64,000 bases of DNA from Paraphoma chrysanthemicola (taxonomy: Eukaryota > Ascomycota > Dothideomycetes > Pleosporales > Phaeosphaeriaceae), in the NCBI GenBank assembly GCA_020744225.1, contig JAGMWG010000004.1:558001-622000 (forward strand), written 5' to 3'. The notes beneath the pieces were generated by a model that made no database searches, was not told the DNA's origin, and worked only from the letters and a program-made list of their open reading frames with translations. The position numbers and the translations under genes are program-made. Positions 43,247-52,399 of this stretch are shown here, piece after piece (within the stretch, counting starts at the first letter, position 1; each line of letters begins with the position of its first letter).

Positions 43247-45240
43247 TCTCCGTTGACTGTTAGGATTCGGAGCGTCTGTTCTTTTTGTGAGTTCCTGCCT
43301 GGGAAGGTGTCTGTTGCTCGTTTGTCCCAGAGGTGAAATTCACATGTATCCTTGGGGCAATCGAACCACTGCCACTTGCATTTAGATTTTCTGGTCGGGA
43401 ACCATCCTGTCGCTTCTTTATCGGAGTGGTGTATTGGGCACCAATCATGTGTACAAGCCGTATGGCTTATGTTGGCGTGGAGTGGGTTCCTTGGATCCAT
43501 AAAATATAGTGGTCTCAGGGTGATTACGACATTGTCGGGGTCGTTGTTGACCTTCTTGGCTTCTTCGTATGCTTTGCATTCCTTGGTTACCCAGTCTTTC
43601 CCTTCCGATCCCTGCTCGGGTCGGTTACTACGTCGGGGGTGTCTCTTTTTCCCCTTGCCTCTTAGAGGTGCGTAGTCGCGAGGTGTGTCGTAGTCCTCGT
43701 CTTGTTGTACCAGTAGTGCTTGACCGTCGTTGGCCATTTTTGCCCAATTCGGTAATTGTTTCATGGCTTCGTAGCACTGGTCTAAGAAGACTCTTTCTTC
43801 GTCTTCTTCTTTTATTTCCCTTATAATATTGGGAAGTTGTGGGAAACTTTCCCGGATCCATTGGCTGTTTTTTGTCGTGAATTCTGTGAATTCCTCGCTT
43901 TCCGGGTCAAGTTGGAAGAACCGCTTCCTTAGTCTCGTGTCTTGCTTACATTTCCAGTCGTGCCTGTGTGTTTCGTCGTTTTCCCATACACATACAGGGG
44001 TTGCGTACTCGTCTCTTGGCTGTGCCAAAGTGGCGTTTTCGCGTTTTAGCGTTGGGCTTTTTGGTGGAGTGTATGTAAGTTTGTCTGCCACGTCCCGGTA
44101 GTAGGGTGGTGATTCTGGCGCCGGGGTTGTGCCGTCATCCCACGTGGTCTTGACTTTCGTCCCGGGGTGTGGTGTAGGATTGCGGGCAATTGGTGGTTCT
44201 AGGCTGTAGCCGTCTCCGAGATCCATGCGAGAGAATTCGATCGTAGTTTCCTCCTCGCTGTCTGAGGCAGGGGAATCTGGTCCCATGTCGGGGTTGGATA
44301 TCACATCCCATTCTGCCTCGGTTTCCTCGTTCTGGTCGTGTTGGATCATATTGATCGTTTTGACGACCTTATTCTTCATTCGGCAGTCTTTTGCCAAATG
44401 TCCTGGTTTGCCACAATTGTAACAGGTTCTTGTTTCCTTTGCACCGGTCTTATGTTTGCCTTGCATAGGTTTCTTGTAACTGTTACTGGGCTTTCCATGC
44501 TCGATGGCGTCAACGTCCATTGATTCGATCCCCCCAGATCCGTAGTATCCTGGTGTCTTCTTGGGGTAGAATTGCTTCTTGGGCCTGTAGTCCTTGGGCT
44601 TGTAGGACTGCTTGTGCTTGCCCTGTTGGCGCGTTGAAGTGAAGGCGTTGGTCTCTAGCTCTAATTCGAGTAGCTCGTTGTCGATTCTGGTGGCTTCCTC
44701 GATTAGATCGTCCAGGCTAGCGATGTTGGCTGCGCTGCGCATGAGTTCTTTGCGGACGCCGAACTTGAGGCCTTGTCGGAACATTCGCATGAGGGCTTTG
44801 TCGTTCCATTCCGTGTGCTCGGAATATTGCTGGAACAGGTTGGCATAGTCTCCTACAGACTGGGTCTGTCGGAGGCGTTGGATTTTGCCTTCTGCGATGG
44901 TTGGTTCCTTGGCGATAGAGAATGCTTTTCTGAGGGCTTCTTTAAACTCGTCGTAGTCTTCGACGATCCGGGTGTTAGCCGGGTCTTGTACGCTGCTGTC
45001 GAAGTACCGTTTGAGTTTCGGGGTTGCCCAATTGAGCGCCTTTCCTTTCATGGTAGTGACCACGTTGGCGACCTTGTTATCTTCGTCGATTGTGTCGTAG
45101 AGATGGAAGTAAAGGTCCCATTGCATGATCCATGATTCGAGCATGGCCCGGTCTCCGTGGAAGTTGTCAGGGATTCGTCCCTTGGTAGCGGCTTTGCCGG
45201 CTACAACGGAGGTCGGGGTGTCCATTTCTGTGTCACTCAT
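43078..45240 (-). CDS. gag: A-new Gag protein with zinc knuckle and extra Cys/His repeats
   Basis: 720 aa from the ATG at 45240. A TTG-initiated extension to 45255 is unlikely. Residues about 25-200 are the capsid-like region (NFHGDRAMLESWIMQWDLYF..LNWATPKLKRYF). A retroviral-type zinc knuckle CYNCGKPGHLAKDC lies at about 270-287. Beyond it is an unusually long tail of about 430 residues. Its end contains three copies of a CX4CX2H pattern, each followed by D-K-x-A and Phe (about 590-690). The start codon is only 17 nt inside the 5' LTR boundary. Gag forms the virus-like particle in the cytoplasm. The 3' end overlaps pol by 169 nt. Confidence 0.9.
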   Translation of the reverse strand: MSDTEMDTPTSVVAGKAATKGRIPDNFHGDRAMLESWIMQWDLYFHLYDTIDEDNKVANVVTTMKGKALNWATPKLKRYFDSSVQDPANTRIVEDYDEFKEALRKAFSIAKEPTIAEGKIQRLRQTQSVGDYANLFQQYSEHTEWNDKALMRMFRQGLKFGVRKELMRSAANIASLDDLIEEATRIDNELLELELETNAFTSTRQQGKHKQSYKPKDYRPKKQFYPKKTPGYYGSGGIESMDVDAIEHGKPSNSYKKPMQGKHKTGAKETRTCYNCGKPGHLAKDCRMKNKVVKTINMIQHDQNEETEAEWDVISNPDMGPDSPASDSEEETTIEFSRMDLGDGYSLEPPIARNPTPHPGTKVKTTWDDGTTPAPESPPYYRDVADKLTYTPPKSPTLKRENATLAQPRDEYATPVCVWENDETHRHDWKCKQDTRLRKRFFQLDPESEEFTEFTTKNSQWIRESFPQLPNIIREIKEEDEERVFLDQCYEAMKQLPNWAKMANDGQALLVQQDEDYDTPRDYAPLRGKGKKRHPRRSNRPEQGSEGKDWVTKECKAYEEAKKVNNDPDNVVITLRPLYFMDPRNPLHANISHTACTHDWCPIHHSDKEATGWFPTRKSKCKWQWFDCPKDTCEFHLWDKRATDTFPGRNSQKEQTLRILTVNGECLNQIWQLCMNRDCTRHRNDKIANGFEGEKSFLDPNQPTSGSATTLTQHHSTNSQ
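43147..43153 (-). promoter_or_regulatory. gag-pol -1 slippery heptamer T TTT TTA
   Basis: In the gag frame the codons are TCT TTT TTA, so the heptamer is in the correct X XXY YYZ register. After a one-base slip the reading continues directly into pol (FFRPKSTHEWECND). The same heptamer survives at 35468-35474 in A-old. Confidence 0.75.
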
Positions 45241-45247
45241 CTTGAGG

Positions 45248-45255
45248 GTGTTCAA
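45248..45255 (-). other. candidate self-priming primer-binding site
   Basis: No TGG-type tRNA site follows the 5' LTR. Instead TTGAACAC (minus strand), 2 nt from the LTR edge, is complementary to GTGTTCAA in the LTR at 45474-45467, about 30 nt after the TATA-like TATATAG. That is where transcription should start, as in Tf1-type self-priming. Confidence 0.45.
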
Positions 45256-45257
45256 AG

Positions 45258-45759
45258 TGTGAAGAGACCTAAAGTTGGAAGCGGGCTTCGTGTGCTTGAG
45301 GTTCTACGGTTGGTTCTCGGGGATGGAGTGTCAGGGAGAATCGGACGGGATTGCTGATGAGACAGATCGAGGGAACGATGATCAAGAGCAGGGAGGTGCA
45401 CTGATGCAGATAGAGGGGACTATGAGTCGAGTGCGAATAGTAACCAGTTGTAGATTGAATACTAAGTTGAACACAATGAGCCATAGGAGCTCATTGTCTG
45501 TGTCTATATACTAGGAGAGGCTGGGTAACTGAGCACGTCGTGCTCAGTTGATCAGTATGATCAGTGCTGCTCAGTGCTCAGTCTGCTCAGCTTGCTCAGT
45601 ACCTAACATGGTCTAGCGTACTGATCAAGTCACGTGACCTGCAGCCCTGCGGCGCAGCATCGATGGTTGGTTTCCATGAGCTTCTTGTCAGCAACCCGTC
45701 AGCGTCTGATTGGAGTACAATTAGCTGCTTCCGGTCTGCTTCCTGAGGCAACCGTAACA
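45258..45759 (-). repeat. 5' LTR of A-new
   Basis: 502 bp, identical by eye to 38566-39067. It holds TATATAG (minus strand, 45510-45504) as a likely promoter, and the palindrome plus CTCAGT-repeat cluster at 45529-45602. It is followed by the duplication TCTAG at 45760-45764. Confidence 0.95.
45504..45510 (-). promoter_or_regulatory. LTR TATA-like element
   Basis: TATATAG on the element's coding strand in the 5' LTR. A start site 30 nt later would fall at the GTGTTCAA matched by the primer-binding site. Confidence 0.5.
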
Positions 45760-46033
45760 TCTAGGTTCTATATTAAGCTATTAGAACTAGCTAACTCTAA
45801 TATACTGCTACAGCAAACCTTTTACTATATAACTAAAGAAGAAAATAAATTTAAAGTTAAGAAAATCCTAGACTACTAAGATACTAAGCAGATTAAGCTA
45901 CGAGAATACCTAGTTAAATAGTTAGAATACAACAATATAGAGAATACTTAGAAACTAGAATATAACTTCTAAAACTGCAAATAATGCATTAAAGAATACT
46001 AGAAAAAGATAAAATAAAATTCTAACTACTAAT

Positions 46034-46637
46034 CTTACGAATTAACACTAACTACTAGTATAATACTACTAGCGTCCTCTAACTCCTAGAAATCTAGAGA
46101 AAACCTCTTAAAGGCTCTCTAAGTAGTAGGCGATAACTGCAAAGATAAACTAGCAGAAGAACTATTAAACGTTATAGTCTCTGTAGCCTCCTGTTCCTCT
46201 AGTTCCTAGATATTTTACTTCTCTACAGTAATTGCATTGTTAGCACAATAATCTAATAAATCTATTTATTACTGTAACTGCTCTTCTTTTACTTACGCGA
46301 CACGCAACTTCTTAAGAGCTACCTTATACGCCTTAAAAGTAGCTTCCTGCTTATTGTGCGATTCTTGTATTTATTTCTTTAACGTTTTCTTCTCTACTAC
46401 TAGCTACTTAAATTTAGATTATATAACCTTAACATTACAATACTAGCTAAGTTAATTACAGACGTTGTATTTTCCTAAATAAATATAAACTTAATAAGCG
46501 CAGTTCTTCGCAACACAAGTTAAATATTTCTATACTATCTCTTTGCTAAAAACGTTAATAAAATCTGTAAGGTTGTAATATTACAAGGTACTTTTAGCTA
46601 GAGGTTTCTTAGGTCGTAAAGTAGGCTGCTTAGGTAT
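46034..46637 (-). pseudogene. A-old copy of the zinc-cluster gene, RIP-decayed
   Basis: Read on the minus strand, the segment is colinear with 39183-39785. Around 46440-46530 the cluster is readable: one intact TCVAKN run, and NVCN preceded by Tyr where A-new has Cys. The Cys-to-Tyr and Gln/Trp-to-stop changes are RIP-type. The start codon region near 46635 has been lost. This shows the gene was already part of the family before A-old was inactivated. Confidence 0.7.
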
Positions 46638-46734
46638 AATTAAATAAACAAAGGCTAACAGCCTCTTATAACGTAGGCACTACTTAGTTATAAAGTAGGC
46701 TAAGCTATAATTACGTAACTTAAGGACGAGTCTT

Positions 46735-46752
46735 AAAGAGAGAAGGAGATAG
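46735..46752 (+). other. polypurine tract of A-old
   Basis: The purine-rich run AAAGAGAGAAGGAGATAG directly precedes the right LTR and is homologous to the A-new tract. Confidence 0.6.
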
Positions 46753-47255
46753 TGTTACAGTTGCTTTAAGAAGCAGACTAGAAGTAGCTAATTATACTCT
46801 AATTAGACGCTAATAGGTTGCTAATAAGAAGCTTATAGAAACTAACTATTAATGCTGCGCTATAGGGCTGCAGGCTACGTAACTTAATTAGTACGCTAGA
46901 CTATAATAGGTACTAAGTAAAGCTAAGCAGACTAAGTACTAAGCAGCACTAATTATACTAATTAACTAAGCACGACGTGCTTAGTTACCTAGCCTCTCCT
47001 AGTATATAGACACAGATAATAAGCTCCTATAGCTTATTGTGTTTAACTTAGTATTTAATCTACAACTAGTTACTATCTGCACTTAACTTATAGTTCCCTC
47101 TATCTACATTAGTACAACCCTCTGCTCTTAATTATTGTTCCTTTGATCTGTCTTATTAGCAACCCTATCCAATTCTCCCTAACACTCTATCCCCAAGAAC
47201 TAACCGTAGAACCTCAAGCACAAGAAGCTCGCTTCTAACTTTAGGTCTCTTTACA
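46753..47255 (+). repeat. 3' LTR of A-old
   Basis: 503 bp, homologous to the left A-old LTR and to the A-new LTRs. It ends TTTACA followed by the duplication AGTAG. It is less decayed than many flanking stretches. Confidence 0.9.
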
Positions 47256-50200
47256 AGTAGTTAGTATATTTCTTAATATAATTTATAACTTTATTCTTTA
47301 TATTCTTAAATTTATAGTTCTATTAAATAAGTTCTATAGTCTATATAATTCTAGAGTATTTATATATAGAGTTATTATAGTATACTCTAATAAGTTCTTC
47401 TTATAGTTCTTCTAGTACTTTGTTAGTAACTTAAAGTATTAAATATACTTCTCTAAATAGTTCTAGAGATCTATTATTATTTTGTTAAAGTAAGAGTATA
47501 AAGATATCTATCTTCTTTCTAACTACGTTATATCTTTTACTTAAAGCGTCTACTCTTCTATTATTCTTTTCTAGTATATATATAACTTTAAACTAGTGTT
47601 ATCTAAGTAATTCTAACTAGCGTACTTACTTATAGTTAAGTTATTTTATTATAGTAAAGTATAAGAGATTCTTATAGTCTATAAATATTATTAGCCTAGA
47701 ATAACTTTCTATATATATTCTCTAGTATTCTAGAGTGTATACTATTACTAAGAGTTCTTTATTATAAATATTATATTATTTCTTAGCTAATAAGAACTTC
47801 TTTAAGTAGTAGACTACTAGATACTACTTACTGTCTTATTTTTATAGTGCAGCTCTACTTATTAGAAGGTTAAACGTATTTATTTTAAATTATAAAAGTT
47901 TACTACTTTAGAATACTATAAGAACTAGTTTAGTAATATAAGCTAGTTTAAGTGTCTTAAATGCTTTTTATTATAAGTTACTCTATCTCTAAGTAGTTTC
48001 TTTCTTTATTAACTTTATTAATAGTATTATAATTTTTATAAAATTCTTAATAAATATTTAATTAAAGTTTATAAATTTAATAAAGAATTGTATATTCTTT
48101 ACTATTTTAAGTGTTACCTATTCTTTAATTATTTTAATCTTAGTTTTACTAATTTATACTCTATTAATTCTAACTATATATTCTAGAAATTTAACTTTCT
48201 TCTTATAGAACTTATACTTTTTAGGTTTTAGTTTAAGACTATACGTTTTAAGTTATTAGAGAACTTTAGTTATATACTTTATATAGTCTTCTATATTCTT
48301 TAAGTAGATTAGAATATTATTTAGATATATAATTACAAATTTGTTTAGGTACTTATATAAGGTATTATTAACTAGCTCTTAGTATATTACTAGTATATTA
48401 GTAAGACTAAAAGGTATTATAGTATATTTATAGTATCTATATCTTATTTAGAATACTATTTTCTATTCTTTACCTTTCTTTATTCTAATAAGATTATATA
48501 CTCTTTTTAGATCTAGTACTATAAAGATTTTTACTTTTAATAGTCTATTATATAGTTTCTATATATTTAGTAATAGATAGTAATTCTTCTTTATAATTAC
48601 GTTTAGTTTATAGTAGTTAACGTATAGTTATAACGTTTTATCTTTCTTTAGTGTAAATAGAACTAGATATTTTACTAAGAACTTAGATTTCTTAATAAAT
48701 TCTTTTACTAGATTATTATTAATATACTTCTTAAGTACTTTAAGCTCTTTCTCTAATAGTTAGTATATTAGCTTAAATCTAGAGTATTTTTCTTCTACTA
48801 ATTTAATCTTATAATTCTATTTCTAGTATTTTAGTAAGACTTTTATACTAGTTTTCTTAATAAATATATTAATAAACTTATTATAAACTACTAGAATATT
48901 TAGAGTAATACTTTTCTTCTCTTCTCTTACTATAGTACTTAATACTTTTAGTAACTTAGTAGAGTTAACTCTCTTATATTATAAACTTCTTTTCTTATTC
49001 TTTAGAATAGTTAGTTATAAAGTAATACTTATAATTATCTTTTTATCTACTAACGCAGTATATAATTACGTAAGAACGTTAAGTATATAAGCGTCTATTA
49101 TATTACTTAATAAGACTTATAAATTTTTCTAATTAATATCTAGATTATAGTCTTTTAGCTATAGTAGTTCTAATATAATATTATAAGAGACTTTCTTAAA
49201 AATATCTAAGTATACTACTAGACTTTATCTTAGAGTAATAGTTAGATTTGTACTAACTTTGTACTAAATCTATTTTATTAATTTATTTACTAGTATAGTA
49301 GTATAAGGTTCTCTCTTAGAAGTTAGTTTAAGTCTAGCTTATTTTACTACTTTCTTAGAAATATAATTTTCTTATAACTCTAAGTTAATAAGTACTATTA
49401 TCTCTTACTTCTTAAGTTTTACTTATATCTTAAGAGCTTCTATTCTAATATTATATAAGAATTAGAACTTTCTTAGTTACTATCTAACTAGAGTAGTAAA
49501 CTTATTCTTAAGTTTAATTTCTTATTTCTTTTTAAAAAAGAGTATTTATTAAATTTATTATATTTCTTTTATAGCTTATAAGTAGTATACTTAGAATTTA
49601 TATAGGTTTACTAATTAGTATTTAGGTATTATCTATTAATAACTACTTCTTATATAGTAATTCTTTTATTATTATACTCTAGAAAGTAATTTATTATTTA
49701 TTTATTCTAGAGGTAGTTTTTGTATATATCTTTATAATAGTTAAACTATTATTATTAATAAGATTCTTAAGGTATAGAGAACTATAATATCTTAGTTTTT
49801 AACTTATAGTACACGTTATAGTAGTTATAGGTACAGAACTTATAGCTTAGTAATATATAAGTTAGATTTTAATAGTTATTATTATATTATATAGATATAT
49901 AGTCTTCTCTAAGTAGTATACACTTAACTATAGTTTTCTCTTCTCTCTCTTATTGTTTTATTTCTTCTTAACGTAGTCTTAGTATTACTTTATTTAGATT
50001 CTTAGAAGTAGTATCTATATATACTAGATCTATATTAAAGAATACTAATTTATTACTATACTTAGTATATTCTTAACTATTATTATAGTATACTCTATAG
50101 TAATTCTTTTAGAGTAATAGTTTATATTTTTACTTTCTTTGTTAATATATGTTATAGACTTTTCTTCTTCTTTTTAAGAAGTCTTCTTTTATAGTTATAA

Positions 50201-51363
50201 GCTATACGTTAGATTCTAATATTAGAGTAAATTAGTATCTATTCTTATTCTATAGTCTATTAACTTTAGTACTTAGATAGATATTAATTAGTGCTACGTT
50301 TTTCTTATTAGATTTAGTTTTATTGTACTATATTATAGAGGTATTAATATATAAGATAGATATATCTAGCTATATAGTATTATTCTATTCTACTAGAATT
50401 ATATTATATTCTTTTTCTATTATAAGTGTAATAATTTCTTATAGTTTATTATTAGTTTTAAATCTATTAGTATAGTATCTAATTATATTAATTAAATAAG
50501 TAACTTTATTTTTACTATAGTAGTCTTTTAAGAAGTGTCTCTTCTTCTTATAACTATAATATACTATGTCTTTCTTACTTTTACTTTTATTCTCTACCTT
50601 TTAAGGCTTATTTTTTTTAGTAATACTATCTAGATATATCTATTTAGGTTCTAGTAAAGTGTAGTATTTAGTAGTTCGTTTAACGTTTATAGTATAAATA
50701 TAGTTCTATTAGTGTTTTCTTTTTTATAGTTAACTTTTAGTTCTATTCTAGTATTTTTGCGTTTTTAATTATAGCTAGTACAGCTTATTATCTAAATAAA
50801 TAGCTTTATTAATAAGTTTATTAAGAGTATCTATAGTAACGCTTATTTATATAAGTTCTTAGAGAACTTATAGCTTAAGCTTTTATTAAAATATACGTTT
50901 AAGTATCTATCTATTCTATTTAATCTATATAGTATACTATTAGAAGTAGTTAGTATAGTTAGTAACAGAGTTAGTTTATTTAAGTTTCTAAATATCTCTT
51001 TTAGCTTTAATAGTTTCTTTATAAATACTAAAGATTTACTTATTTTATTATTTAAACTTATTCTAATCTTTAAACATTATTAAAATTTTAGAGTTTATTA
51101 CATTTCTATCTATATAGTATATTAGTTATAGTTTAATCTATTTAAAGGTACTACTTCTTAAGTAAGTAGCTACTAAGGTATCTTTATCTTTAGATTTAAT
51201 TATTAAGTTTATATAGTAGTAGAGGTTATAGTAGAGTAACTATATATCTAACTAATTATAGTAGCTGTAGTACTTAGGTACCTTATCTATTTAGTCTTTA
51301 GTAGCCTAGAGTTTAGAAGTTAGAGTTATATTTATATTACTTATCTTAAAATAGTATTTAAAG
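47256..51363 (-). pseudogene. element B, decayed pol 5' part and gag
   Basis: Minus-strand pol continues from the A-old insertion site. It includes an RT active-site remnant near 48310-48350 (YLNNILI on the minus strand) and the RNase H and RT flanks colinear with A-new. Gag lies at about 50000-51340, with a zinc-knuckle remnant in which Cys has become Tyr (about 50520-50570). No frame is open for more than short stretches. Confidence 0.75.
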
Positions 51364-51578
51364 TATTAAGATAGTAGCTTATAAAGACTAGAGTAGGCTA
51401 GTTAATATATAAGAGAGCTCTAGAGTTTATTTAAAGAAAAGAAGCGTAAAGTAAAAGAGTAAGCTTAAGTAGTTTAGAGTAGATTATTTATCTTAGAATA
51501 TTAAGTTAAATATAAGAAGAAATAAGCTCTTCTTATATATATCTATATACTATAGTTTCTTATAGTACTTACTATAAG
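51364..51578 (-). repeat. 5' LTR of element B, first part
   Basis: 215 bp matching 30577-30791 and interrupted by element C. The remainder is at 58800-59016. Confidence 0.85.
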
Positions 51579-51734
51579 TGTAATAGACTTAGACTATACT
51601 TATATCTAGTTTAGACTGTACTCTAGTAAGTAGTATATAATAAGAGAAGAGAGAGTCTCTCTCTTTCTCTCTCTAAGAGAATTTATATCTATTCTAATAC
51701 TTATTAGTACTATATGTAAAGCTAGTTTATAATA
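51579..51734 (+). repeat. 5' LTR of element C
   Basis: 156 bp starting TGTAATAGACTTAG and ending CTAGTTTATAATA. It includes a run of GAGAGAGTCTCTCTCTTTCTC that is identical in the other LTR. Confidence 0.85.
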
Positions 51735-52399
51735 TTAAATTCTCTTCTTTTAGTTAATTAAGTAGTAAAAGAATATTCTCTTTTAACTAGAATACGTTCT
51801 TCTCTAATACTCTCTTATCTTAACTTCTTAATAAGATTCTCTAGATTATTATAGATATATAAAAGGCGCGTATATAAGAAAAGGCTCTTCTCTAGACTAT
51901 AGTTAAATAGTAGAATAACTTACGTAAAAACCTAAACATAATATTCTTAGTATAAGAACTAGAAGAGCTACACTTAAGTATAACTAGTATATTAAGAGTA
52001 GCTACAGTAGTAAGGCTAATACATAGTATAATTCTTATTCTAACTTTAGTAATAGATACTTTCTCTCTATTTAGCCTTATAGTAAAAACAGACTAGCGTA
52101 AGCTACTTCTAGTAAGAGAGCTCTTTAATAGTAATAGTACTAGCTTTACTACTTAGAAACTTATAATAAAGTATAAGCTAGCTATAGACTAAAAGTTTAT
52201 TAGAAGTAATAGAGATATAGTTAATTATCTAAGTGCAGCTAAGCTTCTAGATCTAATATAAGATTACTACGTTCTACGTATATATAGAAGAGTAGAGTAG
52301 ATTTAATTCTTACTATTTCTTATCTTAGCTAGAGTTTTAGTATAGTAATAAATATATAATATAAAGAGCTTAGGCCTAGCTTAAAGCGCTCTACTAAGA

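Larger units (their letters stand above)
38566..45759 (-). mobile_element. Ty3/gypsy chromovirus A-new, complete, 7194 bp
   Basis: Two 502-bp LTRs (38566-39067 and 45258-45759) that read as identical, with TG..CA ends and TCTAG duplications outside. On the minus strand the order is 5' LTR, gag, pol (-1 frame), an opposite-strand gene, a polypurine tract and the 3' LTR. The frames are open over their full length and the composition is balanced, in contrast to the AT-rich DNA on both sides. It is structurally able to be active, and identical LTRs point to very recent insertion. Confidence 0.95.
35468..46031 (+). pseudogene. A-old pol, RIP-inactivated and split by A-new
   Basis: Colinear with the intact pol: protease, reverse transcriptase (a YLNNILIY-like remnant near 36605-36640), RNase H, integrase and chromodomain. 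It is interrupted after 38565 by the A-new insertion and resumes at 45765, where the chromodomain remnant (KILDY, then LREYLVK) is readable. The last codons, AAC TAC TAA near 46023-46031, match the intact pol end. Stops are numerous, so it cannot be expressed. Confidence 0.85.
32882..47255 (+). mobile_element. Ty3/gypsy chromovirus A-old, RIP-decayed, split by A-new
   Basis: Flanked by the 5-bp target duplication AGTAG (32877-32881 and 47256-47260). LTRs of 503 bp at 32882-33384 and 46753-47255 share the start TGTTAC and end in ..CTCTTTATA or ..CTCTTTACA. Without the nested copy and its duplication the element is about 7.18 kb, against 7194 bp for A-new, and the two align along their whole length in opposite orientation. 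Differences are overwhelmingly C-to-T and G-to-A, turning Gln, Trp and Arg codons into stops. It lies inside element B's pol. Confidence 0.93.

Noticed and set aside
45255..45255. Gag start extended upstream to a TTG at 45255
   Set aside because: A proper ATG (45240) lies five codons downstream, and the extension would overlap the candidate primer-binding site.
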